Below are positions 53,201 to 63,193 of a stretch of 64,000 nucleotides of DNA, in pieces (within the stretch, counting starts at the first letter, position 1; every line of letters begins with the position of its first letter). The notes under the pieces are model-generated. The model did no database searches, had not been told where the DNA came from, and was given only the letters and a program-made list of their open reading frames with translations. Source of the DNA: Youngiibacter fragilis 232.1 (lineage in GTDB: Bacteria; Bacillota; Clostridia; Clostridiales; Clostridiaceae); contig NZ_AXUN02000046.1 of the NCBI RefSeq assembly GCF_000495435.3, forward strand, positions 1-64,000. The letters are read 5' to 3'. The position numbers and the translations under genes are program-made.

Positions 53201-54474
53201 ACTTCTCCATCGACCAGCTTCACGGCACCTATTTCAATAATCCTGTCATTCTGGCTTGAGAATCCTGTGGTCTCTATATCGAACACCACGTACCTTCCAT
53301 GTTCCTCCACGAGACCCGAGGCTATGTCCATTGCATCATTCACCACATAGGCCTCCATGCCGTAGATCATCTTGATCCCCAGCTTCTTCGCCGCATCCAT
53401 CGCTTCAGGGTATGCCTGTACCACTCCATGGTCTGTTATTGCAAAGGCAGGGTGACCGAAGTCCTTCGCCGCCTCCATGAGCCTCGAGACAGGGACGGTT
53501 GCATCCAGGGCACTCATGGAGCTGTGGGCGTGGAGCTCTATCCTCTTGAGTTTGCTCCTGTCCTCACGTTTCGCCTTCTCCATCCTGTTTATGTCCTTGA
53601 CCATCATGGTCAACTCCTTGCTGTAGAGGTCAACCGCCACATTCCCTCGGAGCTTCATGTAGCTGCCTTCCTTAAGGCCTTCAACTGTCTCATCCTTCTT
53701 CAGGAAAAGCTTTGCCGGAAGCGAGCTTGTGCCATCGGTGACATATATCATCTTGAGGGTCTTGCCGCTCCTCAGCTCCTTGTCCTCGAGCTTGAACACT
53801 TCTCCGCAGATTACTGATATCCCTGAGTTGTCATCAAGTTCGCTTATGGCTGTGACAGGCTCCTTTATCCTCTTTCCGAATACCTCTCCGCTGTCAGACT
53901 TGTTATCCTTGCTTTCCTTATCTTCCTTCGGCTCCCTGAATACAGGAGCGGAAACAGCTTTAATTCCCTGAATGAGCTCAGGGCCAGGCAAAAGCTCGCT
54001 TTCATCCTTAACAGGAGTAGTCTCCGGTGTGTATTTGAGCTCAATGTTTACGTCCTTCCCGTAATATTCCTTCATGTACCTCTTCATGAGCTTGTCCTGT
54101 TCCTTGGATTTGAAGCTCTTCATGAAGATGTCGCTGTAGTGGCTTATGGTGATCCTGCCCTCACCCTCGACGACCTTCGAGTCCTTGATGAAGCTCATTG
54201 TAAGAGGATCGCTCAGGAACATGCCTATGATCCTGTCCTTTACTCCTGAAGCTGGGTCCCTGAGGATATCGACAACCTTCACATCACCCTCAAAGCTGAA
54301 GGCTTTTGAAAGGAACCCGCCTATGGGTTCCCTGACGGAAGGGTCCAAAAGGGAAGAAGACCTCAGGAATACCCTGAAGGCCTTCGACTTGGAAAGGTAC
54401 TCGACCTTCAGCACTCCGTCGATATCATAGTTTTTCAGGCTGTTTTCGCCTGACAGGCTGTGTATTATGTCCAA
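50245..54474 (-). CDS. polC: DNA polymerase III alpha subunit, Gram-positive type PolC
   Basis: A 1409-residue replicative polymerase with built-in proofreading. In order: an N-terminal domain, an OB fold (about 210-305), a PHP domain with LHAHSSMSALDATV near 316, and a 3'-5' exonuclease inserted in the PHP domain with VVFDIETTGF near 398. The palm has DIDLNFSGEYQ near 945, preceded by a zinc-binding CGSCRHSEF...CPVCG module, and a fingers/HhH C-terminus. Length and order are standard for PolC. Confidence 0.97.
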   Translation of the reverse strand: MDIIHSLSGENSLKNYDIDGVLKVEYLSKSKAFRVFLRSSSLLDPSVREPIGGFLSKAFSFEGDVKVVDILRDPASGVKDRIIGMFLSDPLTMSFIKDSKVVEGEGRITISHYSDIFMKSFKSKEQDKLMKRYMKEYYGKDVNIELKYTPETTPVKDESELLPGPELIQGIKAVSAPVFREPKEDKESKDNKSDSGEVFGKRIKEPVTAISELDDNSGISVICGEVFKLEDKELRSGKTLKMIYVTDGTSSLPAKLFLKKDETVEGLKEGSYMKLRGNVAVDLYSKELTMMVKDINRMEKAKREDRSKLKRIELHAHSSMSALDATVPVSRLMEAAKDFGHPAFAITDHGVVQAYPEAMDAAKKLGIKMIYGMEAYVVNDAMDIASGLVEEHGRYVVFDIETTGFSSQNDRIIEIGAVKLVDGEVVDRFSTFVDPEVPVPYKITELTGIRDSMVMGQPKIRDVIPKFLEFIGDSILVAHNAYFDVGFIRKNAKDIGLAFNNPIVDTVPMARFLYRELKRHRLDVIAKHLGINMGSHHRAVDDAMTTVEILKRSFKKMEDMGISSLAELNMRNRKEADVTKLPMYHATILVRNQEGLKSLYQMVSSSHLETFFKKPRIKKSMLQEKREGLLIGSACSNSELMRYILEGRTEEEIEEAADFYDYLEVQPEGNSTHLFKDGRIRDREQLRSLTRRMISLGEKLGKLVVATGDVHYVDRDEKIYREIIVASQSFSDSDTDVDLHFRTTDEMLSEFSYLGREKAEELVVHNTHKVADMIGDVLPIPKGTFPPKIEGADEEIRTMTMDKAHELYGDVLPEIVKSRVDKELNSIISNGYAVLYLIAHKLVAKSLSDGYLVGSRGSVGSSLVATFTGITEVNGLPPHYRCGSCRHSEFISDNSVSSGADLPEKDCPVCGVKLVRDGHDIPFETFLGFEGDKEPDIDLNFSGEYQGVVHKYTEELFGKGYVFKAGTIGTVADKTAYGYVKKYYEEKEVNLPGAEIERLAKGLTGVKRTTGQHPGGIMVVPRDNDIHNFTPIQRPADDNESDVTTTHFDYHSISGRLLKLDILGHDDPTVLRMLQDLTGIDPKSLPLNDPKVLSLFLGTDALGVTPEELGVALGCLGLPEFGTKFVRGMLQDTKPRSFADLVRISGLSHGTDVWLNNAQFYIKNGDTTLSDCISTRDDIMVYLIYKGLPPKTAFNIMEKVRKGKGLTDEFEAVMREHDVPEWYIESCKKIKYMFPKGHAVAYVMMAMRIAWFKVYKPLAYYCAYFSVRAEDFDAGLILKGEDTVRTRLEELYALGNAASNKEKNLITVLELAYELYKRGLRFKGIDLYKSDGTRFLIEDGEVRPPINALVGVGANAAASICEEAKKGEFISKEDLRSRCRVSRTVIETLDESGALEGLSDTNQISLFSL

Positions 54475-54518
54475 ATGAAATCCACCTTCCCTGTGAATGC
54501 AAGATTCATGGAAAATCC

Positions 54519-55568
54519 CTACAGCTTCTCGATCTCCGCAAGAAGTGCGGGTACAAGCTCGGCTTCGCTGACCTTCCTTATTATCATGCCTTTCTTGAAT
54601 ATGAGGCCAACCCCATTGCCGCCGGCAATACCGATGTCAGCTTCCCTGGCTTCGCCCGGTCCGTTTACAACGCAGCCCATTACAGCCACCTTGATATGCT
54701 TCTTGGAATCCTTGAGGGCTTCCTCAACCTGATTTGCAATCCCAATAAGGTCTATCTGAGTCCTTCCGCAGGTCGGGCATGATACGAATTCAATGCCTTC
54801 CTTGAGATGTCCTGTAGCCTTGAGTATTTCTCTTCCTGCCTTGATCTCCTCGATCGGGTCTCCTGTAAGCGAAACCCTTATGGTATCGCCTATGCCCTCC
54901 GAAAGAAGGCCGCCGATTCCAATCGAGCTCTTTATGGTCCCTCTCCAGAGTGTGCCTGCTTCAGTCACACCAAGGTGAAGAGGATAGTCTACCTTCTTCG
55001 AAAGCAATCTGTAGCTTTCCATCATTGTAAGGACATCGGATGACTTTATCGATATTATGATATCGTTGAAATTCGCCTCATCAAGAAGCTCAACATTCCT
55101 TATCGCACTTTCAACCAAAGCTTCAGGTGTCACTTTGCCATATTTCTCAAGTATGTCCTTCTCAAGTGATCCGGAATTCACACCAATCCTTATGGGGATC
55201 GACTTTTCACTGCACATGTCCGCAAGGAGCCTGATCTTGTCCCTTCCCCCGATGTTTCCGGGATTTATCCTTAGCTTTGAGATCCCATTTTCAATGGACC
55301 TTATCGCCAGCCTGTAGTCGAAATGTATGTCCGCGACAACAGGTATCGGTATTAGCGGAGTAATCCTGGCAAGGGCATCCGCAGCCTCCATGTCAGGGAC
55401 TGCAACCCTTGCAATTTCGCAGCCGGCTACCATAAGAGCCCTTATCTGGGCAAGTGTAGCCTCCGGATCCCTTGTATCAGTGTTCGTCATCGACTGAACC
55501 GTAACCTTCGAATCTCCGCCAATGAACGTATTTCCAACCTTTATCTTTCTTGTTTGCACTCTTTCCAT
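54519..55568 (-). CDS. ispG: 4-hydroxy-3-methylbut-2-enyl-diphosphate synthase IspG
   Basis: A 349-residue [4Fe-4S] enzyme of the MEP isoprenoid pathway. The N-terminal TIM barrel starts with VTVQSMTNTDTRDPEATLAQ. The cluster ligands are in FVSCPTCGRTQ near residue 265 and MGCVVNGPGEA near 300. Clusters for it could come from the SUF machinery in this window. It lies between rseP and polC. Confidence 0.96.
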   Translation of the reverse strand: MERVQTRKIKVGNTFIGGDSKVTVQSMTNTDTRDPEATLAQIRALMVAGCEIARVAVPDMEAADALARITPLIPIPVVADIHFDYRLAIRSIENGISKLRINPGNIGGRDKIRLLADMCSEKSIPIRIGVNSGSLEKDILEKYGKVTPEALVESAIRNVELLDEANFNDIIISIKSSDVLTMMESYRLLSKKVDYPLHLGVTEAGTLWRGTIKSSIGIGGLLSEGIGDTIRVSLTGDPIEEIKAGREILKATGHLKEGIEFVSCPTCGRTQIDLIGIANQVEEALKDSKKHIKVAVMGCVVNGPGEAREADIGIAGGNGVGLIFKKGMIIRKVSEAELVPALLAEIEKL

Positions 55569-55578
55569 TTGCTTCTCC

Positions 55579-56586
55579 TTACAGCTGTACCGGGAAGAAC
55601 AGGTCCTTGAACGTTATGAGCGCCATAAACGACATGAGGACCACAAATCCAATGGTATTCCATATTCCGACAAATTTTTCAGGCAGCTTCTTCTTTGTAA
55701 CAAGCTCAACAAGAAGTATGAGCAGCCATCCTCCGTCCAGCGCCGGGAAAGGAATGAGGTTAAGCACAGCAAGGTTGACACTCAGGAATGCAGCGAAGCT
55801 TGCCAGATTCCACAATGACACTTTGGCAGCTTCTGTGGATACCCTGAATATGGTCACAGGACCTCCGAAGTCATTAAGGCTCGCCTGACCTCCAAACAAC
55901 ACCTTCAATGAGAATATGGTCTGGTTGACAAGTGACAGCGCCTTCCTGAAGCTGCTTGAAACAGATTCAAGTATTCCTGGTTTTTCCACATAGTTTGGTG
56001 CGATCCCTATGATCGACCTTCCCGTTTCATCCTTCATGGGTACGATGCTGAGAACCCTGTCGGTATCTCCTGTCCTTACGATCACCTCCAGTTCATCTCC
56101 CCCGTTGAAGGCGATGTATGTGGTTATGTCCTCGAACGTATAGGTCCTCTGCCCGTTGATCTCAACGATCTCATCGCCAGGCCTTATTCCTGCCGCCTCA
56201 GCGGGAGAACCCGGTATGACCTCCCTGATCGAAGTGCCTGCAAATCCCAGGTTCAGGGATATCACAAACAGGATTACAAGCGCCATTACAAGGTTCATCA
56301 GGGGGCCTGCAGCGATAACACTCATTTTCCTTAGCGGGTTCTTTGAAAGGAATGACCCTTCCCCGACTTCCTCATCAGTTTCACCGTACATCCTGACAGA
56401 TCCACCTATAGGCAGGGCCTTAAGGGAATACGTGGTTTCATTCCTCTCCCATTTGAGAAGTCTCGGACCCATCCCTATGGAGAATTCAAGGACCCTGACT
56501 CCATTCATTTTTGCCAGCGCGAAATGTCCGAGCTCATGTCCGAGCACCAGCAGTCCGAACGCGAATATTGATAATAACAGTTCCAT
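55579..56586 (-). CDS. rseP: Site-2 membrane metalloprotease RseP/RasP
   Basis: A 335-residue intramembrane zinc protease. The zinc motif HELGHF is at about residues 17-22 in the first helix, the PDZ domain at about 110-190 with PGSPAEAAGIRPGDEIVEING, and the third ligand in LIPFPALDGG near 285. About four helices. It cleaves anti-sigma factors and signal peptide remnants. It follows dxr by 27 bases. Confidence 0.94.
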   Translation of the reverse strand: MELLLSIFAFGLLVLGHELGHFALAKMNGVRVLEFSIGMGPRLLKWERNETTYSLKALPIGGSVRMYGETDEEVGEGSFLSKNPLRKMSVIAAGPLMNLVMALVILFVISLNLGFAGTSIREVIPGSPAEAAGIRPGDEIVEINGQRTYTFEDITTYIAFNGGDELEVIVRTGDTDRVLSIVPMKDETGRSIIGIAPNYVEKPGILESVSSSFRKALSLVNQTIFSLKVLFGGQASLNDFGGPVTIFRVSTEAAKVSLWNLASFAAFLSVNLAVLNLIPFPALDGGWLLILLVELVTKKKLPEKFVGIWNTIGFVVLMSFMALITFKDLFFPVQL

Positions 56587-56613
56587 TTTACACCTCTTGT
56601 TTCACTTGGGATC

Positions 56614-57768
56614 CTATCCCTTTGCCATGGATCTTGCGTAAGCCCGCACTTCCCTGTCGGCTTCCAGGATATTGCCAAGCGTCGGCGTAATCCTTTGGTC
56701 GAATCTTCTCAGGCATTCGCCTATGATCCTTGTAATATCCAGATATCCTATCCTATCCTTCAGGAACAGGTCAACAGCTTCCTCGTTTGCTGAGTTCAGG
56801 ACGGCAGTCATTATCCCTCCGGCCCTTCCTGCCTCGTAGGCCATGTCCAGGGCCTCGAAGGTCTCCCTGTCAGGTTTCTCGAACGTGAGCCTGCCTGCCT
56901 TGAAGAGGTCAAGCCTGCCTGCAACGGCCTCATGCCTATCAGGGTAATTAAGCGCATACTGAATCGGAAGTGTCATGTCAGGGGTTCCGAGCTGCGCTAT
57001 TATGCTGTTGTCACAAAACTCCACCATTGAGTGGATGATGCTCTCCGGATGCACATACACCTCGATATCATCATAATCCACATCAAAAAGCCATTTTGCC
57101 TCAATTACCTCAAGCCCCTTGTTCATGAGGGTCGACGAATCAATTGTGATCTTGGCTCCCATGGCCCAGTTCGGGTGCTTCAGAGCCATCTCCTTGGTAA
57201 CCTTCGAAAGAAACTGCCTGTCCTTTCCCCTGAAAGGTCCTCCTGAAGCGGTAAGGAGAATCTTCCTTAACTCGGAATGATTCCCTGCCCTGAGGCTCTG
57301 GAATATTGCCGAGTGCTCCGAGTCGACAGGAAGGATCATTACACCCTTCTCACGGGCAAGGTCAGTCACTAAGCCTCCGGCTGCAACCAAAGTCTCCTTG
57401 TTAGCAAGCGCAATGTCCTTTCCCTTTTCGATGGCCTTTATTGTCGGCGTGAGCCCGGCCATGCCCACTATCGATGTGACGACAACCTGTGCCTCATCAA
57501 GTGTTGCAATAGCCTCCAGTCCTTCAGCTCCATAATGTACAGTTCCCCCGTATCCCATCGTTGACAGCATGAGCTCTGCATCATCACGGACCTTCAGGTC
57601 AGTCACTGCAACATTCATGACACAAAATTCCTCTATCATGGACCTCAGCACCATAAGGTTTGAGTGCACCGATGCACCTACAAGCTTTATTTCCTTCTCG
57701 CTTCTCAGCACTTCCAAAGTCTGTGTCCCTATGGAGCCTGATGCTCCTATTATGGATATGTTCTTCAC
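56614..57768 (-). CDS. dxr: 1-deoxy-D-xylulose-5-phosphate reductoisomerase
   Basis: A 384-residue NADPH enzyme, first committed step of the MEP pathway. It begins KNISIIGASGSIGTQTLEVL, with the metal/substrate block PVDSEHSAIFQSL near 140 and SSTLMNKGLEVIEA near 210. The start is read as GTG at 57768: GGAG lies 6 bases upstream, and the beta strand begins directly after it. An upstream in-frame ATG at 57798 would add ten unrelated residues. It leads dxr-rseP-ispG-polC. Confidence 0.94.
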   Translation of the reverse strand: MKNISIIGASGSIGTQTLEVLRSEKEIKLVGASVHSNLMVLRSMIEEFCVMNVAVTDLKVRDDAELMLSTMGYGGTVHYGAEGLEAIATLDEAQVVVTSIVGMAGLTPTIKAIEKGKDIALANKETLVAAGGLVTDLAREKGVMILPVDSEHSAIFQSLRAGNHSELRKILLTASGGPFRGKDRQFLSKVTKEMALKHPNWAMGAKITIDSSTLMNKGLEVIEAKWLFDVDYDDIEVYVHPESIIHSMVEFCDNSIIAQLGTPDMTLPIQYALNYPDRHEAVAGRLDLFKAGRLTFEKPDRETFEALDMAYEAGRAGGIMTAVLNSANEEAVDLFLKDRIGYLDITRIIGECLRRFDQRITPTLGNILEADREVRAYARSMAKG

Positions 57769-57864
57769 ATTGCACTCCAATCCGGGGCAGAACCACATCT
57801 CTCTGCTCCCATTTTAATTCATCATGCTGAAATAATCCTTACGGAGATATTATCTATTACGTAG

Positions 57865-57888
57865 AAAAAAGAGCTTTCGCTCTTTTAT
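57865..57888. terminator. Terminator of the ribbon-helix-helix gene
   Basis: AAAAGAGC/GCTCTTTT closes a 4-base loop and is flanked by A- and T-runs, so it can act on either strand. It isolates the small gene from dxr. Confidence 0.8.
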
Positions 57889-57925
57889 TATACAATATTA
57901 ATGTTGATGTGTCCTTCCTGCCGCA

Positions 57926-58063
57926 CTACGTTGTTCTCTTTATCAGAAGGGTTAGTATGTAGTTGTTCAGTGATCTGTTTTCCTTTTCAGCTTCCTTGAG
58001 CAGTTCTTCCTTAAGGTCTACTGGAAGAGTAAACAGGATCTTGGTCTTTGGATCCTTCTTCAT
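57926..58063 (-). CDS. Small ribbon-helix-helix (Arc/MetJ-type) DNA-binding protein
   Basis: A 45-residue protein read directly from the gap between cdsA and dxr. Residues about 8-14 (KILFTLP) form the DNA-contacting beta strand. Two helices follow: VDLKEELLKEAEKEN and then SLNNYILTLLIKR, with the N-cap Ser-Leu-Asn-Asn typical of ribbon-helix-helix proteins. A GGAGG site is 8 bases before the ATG. It has its own terminator, and no antitoxin-toxin partner is next to it. The target is unknown; autoregulation is common in the fold. Confidence 0.8.
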   Translation of the reverse strand: MKKDPKTKILFTLPVDLKEELLKEAEKENRSLNNYILTLLIKRTT

Positions 58064-58304
58064 GATATTCACCTCCAAATATATAGACTTGCCCGCCTTT
58101 GTATCTCTTTGATTATATAATAGTTTTATAGCATGAATTAATCAATATATATTGTATAAACTGTTTATGAACTAATTATGATAAATTGTATCAGGCGGGA
58201 TGCGCCTTAATAATAATTGGGTTAGAATTGGTTTGCAATTTCCATACTTATCCCAGCGCCGGCAATACCGGTGCGATTACCTATATATAGGAATGGCGCA
58301 GAAA

Positions 58305-58338
58305 GCGGGGTCTGAGGCTTATATGCCGCAGACCCCGC
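58305..58338 (-). terminator. Terminator of the rpsB-side block after cdsA
   Basis: On the minus strand GCGGGGTCTG/CAGACCCCGC, a 10-bp perfect stem with extra inner GGC/GCC pairs, is followed by TTTCTG. It begins five bases after the cdsA stop. The 58064-58300 interval is otherwise AT-rich and without a visible gene. Confidence 0.85.
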
Positions 58339-58342
58339 CAAT

Positions 58343-59137
58343 TCAGCGGATGAAATACTGGTTATAGAAGAAGACCATCATCGCAACGAACATTATCGAG
58401 TCAAACCTGTCAAGGACACCACCATGTCCCGGTATGACCTTAGGATAATCCTTTTCTCCTGCATATCTCTTGACCGCAGAAGCGGCAAGGTCTCCAACCT
58501 GTCCGAGAACAGCTCCCAATAGTCCCATTGCAAGGAAATGCAAAGGCTCGATTCCGGTAGAGGATGCCGTTGCAATCCCGACAGCCAGTGCACCAAGCGC
58601 TCCTGCTGCTGCACCTCCCAAAGCACCTTCGACTGTTTTCTTGGGGCTTACCCTTTCAATCAGCTTGTGCTTACCGAAGAATCTTCCTGTATAATACGCG
58701 AACGTATCGCATACCCAGGATATTATGAACACCGTATATACCATAATGAGTCCATTATCAAGGCTATCAAGGAGTATCAGGTAGCCGAAGAGGACACCGG
58801 AATATATGAATCCGGTTATCGTTATTGACAGGTCCGAAAGGTCGAACCCTTCACTGAATACCATCATCATGAAACCAACAGCGGTTCCTGCGACTATTAT
58901 TGTCCCGAGGCTGCCGAACGCATCTCCACCGGATATGAGGATCGCAAGATACGCTGCCAGAAGAATGTATCCCAGCACCTGTGAAGGCCTGAATCCCTTC
59001 TTCCGTGTCACAGAATAGAATTCGAACAAGGCCCGGGCTGCAAGCAGCGAGACAATAATCTTAAGAGGCCAGCCTCCAAGGAACACCATGACCAGGACAG
59101 GTATGAGGGTCAAAGCTCCCAGATACCTGCTATTCAT
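58343..59137 (-). CDS. cdsA: Phosphatidate cytidylyltransferase CdsA
   Basis: A 264-residue membrane enzyme that makes CDP-diacylglycerol, the substrate of PgsA in this window. It has about eight helices and the C-terminal signature SPKKTVEGALGG near residue 165 and VIPGHGGVLDRFDSIMF near 235. It overlaps the end of uppS by 8 bases. Confidence 0.95.
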   Translation of the reverse strand: MNSRYLGALTLIPVLVMVFLGGWPLKIIVSLLAARALFEFYSVTRKKGFRPSQVLGYILLAAYLAILISGGDAFGSLGTIIVAGTAVGFMMMVFSEGFDLSDLSITITGFIYSGVLFGYLILLDSLDNGLIMVYTVFIISWVCDTFAYYTGRFFGKHKLIERVSPKKTVEGALGGAAAGALGALAVGIATASSTGIEPLHFLAMGLLGAVLGQVGDLAASAVKRYAGEKDYPKVIPGHGGVLDRFDSIMFVAMMVFFYNQYFIR

Positions 59138-59903
59138 TCATTATCCCTCCAAACCTTCTGTCCCTTGACTGATAGTCAGAGATTGCCTGCCTGAGGTCCT
59201 TCTCCGAGAAGTCAGGCCAATTTATGCTTGAAAACCAAAGCTCCGAGTACGCTCCCTGATACAGGAGGAAATTGGATAACCTCAATTCTCCGCTTGGCCT
59301 GATTATCAGTTCAGGATCTGGGATCCCCGAGGTGTACAGGTAGTCCTTGAATTTCTCCTCATCCATATCGTCTGATGATATGGTTCCCTTTGAAGCCTCG
59401 TCCATGATCCTCCTTACGGCTGATACGATTTCCTCACGTCCACCGTAGTTGAGTGCCAGGTGCATCCTAACACCTGTATTTCCGATTGTCTTTTCCTTCG
59501 CATCCAGAAGGGCTGTCCTTGCCGCTTCCGGCAGACGGGATATGTTTCCGATGAAGTCGACTGCCACATTATTCCTGTGCAGTTCAGAAATCTCGCCCTT
59601 CAGGTATTCTACCAGAAGGGTCATTAGAGCTCCTACCTCATCCTTAGGTCTTTTCCAGTTCTCTGTCGAAAATGCGTAAAGAGTCAGGTGTCTTACTCCC
59701 AGTCTCTCGCATTCCTTCAGGATCCGTCTGATCGTCTCCACTCCAGCCCTGTGACCCATGGTTCTAGGAAGATTCCTCTCTTTTGCCCACCTGCCGTTGC
59801 CGTCCATTATAATCCCAATATGTCCCGGAATCCTTCCCATGTCCAGGGAAGGTTCAGCGACCTTAGGAACCTCTTCCTGTTTTTTCCCGAAAAAATTAAA
59901 CAT
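59130..59903 (-). CDS. uppS: Isoprenyl transferase (undecaprenyl diphosphate synthase)
   Basis: A 257-residue cis-prenyltransferase for the cell-wall lipid carrier. Motifs are IGIIMDGNGRWAKERNLPR near residue 30, GHRAGVETIRRI, YAFSTENWKRP near 88 and RPSGELRLSNFLLYQ near 205. It is located 27 bases after frr. Confidence 0.96.
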   Translation of the reverse strand: MFNFFGKKQEEVPKVAEPSLDMGRIPGHIGIIMDGNGRWAKERNLPRTMGHRAGVETIRRILKECERLGVRHLTLYAFSTENWKRPKDEVGALMTLLVEYLKGEISELHRNNVAVDFIGNISRLPEAARTALLDAKEKTIGNTGVRMHLALNYGGREEIVSAVRRIMDEASKGTISSDDMDEEKFKDYLYTSGIPDPELIIRPSGELRLSNFLLYQGAYSELWFSSINWPDFSEKDLRQAISDYQSRDRRFGGIMNE

Positions 59904-59930
59904 TTGATCTACCTTTCGAAAGGAGAATCA

Positions 59931-60491
59931 TCAGACGGTCATGATTTCCTTCTCTTTTCTTTCAAGCATTTCATCGATCTTCTTTACGAAAGCGTCAGTC
60001 TTCTTCTGCATATCCTCTTCGCCCTTCTTGATCTCATCCTCTGAAATATCGGACTTCTTCAGACCTTTGATCTTTTCAATTGCATCTCTTCTTATGGACC
60101 TGACAGCAACCTTGCACTCTTCCCCGTGCTTCTTTACCATCTTCACCAGATTAAGCCTGGTCTCCTTGGTAAGTTCAGGAACGACAAGCCTTATTACAGA
60201 TCCGTCATTTGAAGGGTTGATGTTGAGGTCGGACTTCTGTATGGCCTTCTCTATTGCTTTCAGGGCCTTCTTGTCCCATGGAGTTATCATCAGCACCCTG
60301 GGTTCCGGCGCGGATACGTTTCCGACCTGGTTTATTGGCACCATGCCTCCGTAGTATTCAACCTCGATACGGTCAAGCATCGTTGGATTGGCCCTTCCGG
60401 CCTTCATTGTAGCCAAGTCGGATTCAAGAACATGTATCGACTTGGTCATTTTCTCTTCAGCAGTTTTGATGATATCCTTTATCATTTCCAT
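59931..60491 (-). CDS. frr: Ribosome recycling factor
   Basis: A 186-residue factor that splits post-termination ribosomes with EF-G. Blocks GRANPTMLDRIEVEYYG near residue 32, the EAIQKSDLNINPSNDG-like segment near 83 and VRSIRRDAIEKIK near 130 are typical. It follows pyrH by 37 bases. Confidence 0.97.
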   Translation of the reverse strand: MEMIKDIIKTAEEKMTKSIHVLESDLATMKAGRANPTMLDRIEVEYYGGMVPINQVGNVSAPEPRVLMITPWDKKALKAIEKAIQKSDLNINPSNDGSVIRLVVPELTKETRLNLVKMVKKHGEECKVAVRSIRRDAIEKIKGLKKSDISEDEIKKGEEDMQKKTDAFVKKIDEMLERKEKEIMTV

Positions 60492-60528
60492 TCCTCCGAT
60501 TCAGATTATTTAAACTAAATGATTTCAA

Positions 60529-61302
<774 letters not shown>

Positions 61303-61321
61303 TTCTATCAACATTTTGAAA

Positions 61322-61348
61322 AAAAGAGAACACAGGGTGTTCTCTTTT
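61322..61348 (-). terminator. Terminator between tsf and pyrH
   Basis: A 12-bp perfect stem AAAAGAGAACAC/GTGTTCTCTTTT with a 3-base loop is followed on the minus strand by a T-run. Confidence 0.85.
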
Positions 61349-61381
61349 GATGTTACTCTTTCACTAAAGGCAAGGTTCCTG

Positions 61382-62287
61382 TTACTTCTTCATCTGAGCC
61401 GCAACTTCAGCTGCGAAATCAACTTCTTCCTTCTCTATGCCTTCACCCTTTTCAAATCTTGCAAAGCTCTTTATTGCTATGCTTCCGAGTTTCTTTGACT
61501 CTTCCTTGAGGTATCCTGTGATTGTAAGGTCAGGGTTCTTGACGAACTGCTGCTCTACAAGACATACTTCCTTGAGGAACTTCTGCACTCTTCCAAGCAC
61601 CATCTTCTCAACTATGTTTGCAGGCTTGCCTTCATTGAGGGCCTGTACCCTGTAGATTTCCTTTTCCTTTTCAATCGTTTCTGCATCAACAGAGGTCTTG
61701 TCAAGGTATTTTGGGTTAAGGGCTGCAACATGCATAGCAACATCCCTTGCCACGTTGGCAACCTCATCAGTCGCATTCTCTGAAGCAGTCTCTACAAGCA
61801 CGCCTATCTTTCCGCCCATGTGGATGTATGATGCAACAACACCATCCTTGGCTTCGATCTTGACATATCTCCTGAGGCTCATGTTCTCACCGAGCTTGGC
61901 GATAAGAGCTGTTACAGCGTCCTGTACAGTTGCCTCTCCAAGTGTGAGTGCCTTAACGTCTTCTATGCTTGACACCTCGTTCTTTGCCACAAGAGCGGCT
62001 ATCTCATTGGCAAGTCCTGAGAATGCTTCGTTAGCTGAAACGAAGTCAGTTTCACAGTTGAACTCTACCATTGCTGCGCTCTTTTTGTCTTCAGATACGT
62101 ATGTAGCGACTACACCTTCAGCTGCGATCCTTCCGGATTTCTTCGCTGCTGCCGCAAGTCCTCTCTCCCTCAAAACCTCAACTGCCTTCTCCATGTCTCC
62201 GTTTGCTTCAGTAAGGGCCTTCTTGCAGTCCATCATTCCTGCTCCGGTCATGTCTCTGAGCTCTTTTACTGCCTGTGCACTAATCAT
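61382..62287 (-). CDS. tsf: Elongation factor Ts
   Basis: A 301-residue nucleotide exchange factor for EF-Tu. The N-terminal UBA-like segment has [16 protein letters not shown] near residue 11, and the core has [14 protein letters not shown] near 75. It is the second gene after rpsB, with a hairpin between them. Confidence 0.97.
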   Translation of the reverse strand: MISAQAVKELRDMTGAGMMDCKKALTEANGDMEKAVEVLRERGLAAAAKKSGRIAAEGVVATYVSEDKKSAAMVEFNCETDFVSANEAFSGLANEIAALVAKNEVSSIEDVKALTLGEATVQDAVTALIAKLGENMSLRRYVKIEAKDGVVASYIHMGGKIGVLVETASENATDEVANVARDVAMHVAALNPKYLDKTSVDAETIEKEKEIYRVQALNEGKPANIVEKMVLGRVQKFLKEVCLVEQQFVKNPDLTITGYLKEESKKLGSIAIKSFARFEKGEGIEKEEVDFAAEVAAQMKK

Positions 62288-62345
62288 TTATTTGCCTCCT
62301 GACTAATTTCTTTTTTTGTCCATTAAAATATCCGGTACTAATATA

Positions 62346-62374
62346 AAAGGTAAATGGAAAATCCACCTACCTTT
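62346..62374. terminator. Hairpin between rpsB and tsf
   Basis: AAAGGTAAATGG and CCACCTACCTTT form a 12-bp stem including two wobble pairs. The minus-strand tail is only moderately U-rich, so it likely acts as a partial attenuator that lowers tsf expression relative to rpsB. Confidence 0.6.
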
Positions 62375-62381
62375 TTTCGTT

Positions 62382-63083
62382 TTACTCGGCCTGATCTTCT
62401 CCCTGCCTAGCTTCTATTATGGCATCTGCCAGTCTGCCTGTGATAAGCTTGACAGCCCTTATTGCATCGTCGTTTCCAGGGATGACATAGTCTATCTCGT
62501 CCGGATCACAGTTTGTGTCGACAATTGCAACTATTGGAATTCCAAGAGTCTTGGCTTCCGCTATGGCGATTCTTTCCTTCCTTGGGTCAACAACGAACAT
62601 TGCTCCGATATTCTTGGAGTTCATGTTCTTTATTCCGCCAAGGTTCTTCTCGAGCTTATCCATTTCTGCAACAAGTGCAGCAACTTCCTTCTTTGGAAGA
62701 ACTTCGAAGGTTCCATCCTCCTGCATCTTCTTGAGTGACTCAAGCCTTCCTATTCTTGTCTTTATAGTGTTGAAGTTTGTGAGCATTCCACCGAGCCATC
62801 TGTTGTTGACGAAGTGCATTCCTGCCCTTGCTGCCTCTTCCTGTATAGCTTCCTGTGCCTGCTTCTTTGTTCCAACGAAAAGAATGTCCTTGCCTTCAGC
62901 TGCGACTTCCTTAACGAAGTTATAAGCCTCGTCAACCTTCTTCACAGTCTTCTGCAGGTCTATTATGTAGATCCCGTTCCTCTCTGTGAAAATGTACGGA
63001 GCCATTTTGGGGTTCCATCTCCTTGTCTGGTGTCCGAAATGGACTCCAGCCTCGAGGAGCTGCTTCATTGAAATTACTGCCAT
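62382..63083 (-). CDS. rpsB: Small ribosomal subunit protein S2
   Basis: A 233-residue ribosomal protein. It begins [24 protein letters not shown], with [11 protein letters not shown] near residue 92 and [23 protein letters not shown] near 180. GGAGG precedes the ATG. It has a strong extended -10 promoter and a leader of about 105 bases. Confidence 0.97.
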   Translation of the reverse strand: MAVISMKQLLEAGVHFGHQTRRWNPKMAPYIFTERNGIYIIDLQKTVKKVDEAYNFVKEVAAEGKDILFVGTKKQAQEAIQEEAARAGMHFVNNRWLGGMLTNFNTIKTRIGRLESLKKMQEDGTFEVLPKKEVAALVAEMDKLEKNLGGIKNMNSKNIGAMFVVDPRKERIAIAEAKTLGIPIVAIVDTNCDPDEIDYVIPGNDDAIRAVKLITGRLADAIIEARQGEDQAE

Positions 63084-63193
63084 TTTTTGTTACCTCCTGG
63101 TTTTTTAACTTCCACGGCCATCATCTTTAAGTAGAACCTCTTCCAAGGCACCATTACTAAAATCAGGACGTGTGTTTATTTTTATCCTCAAGT

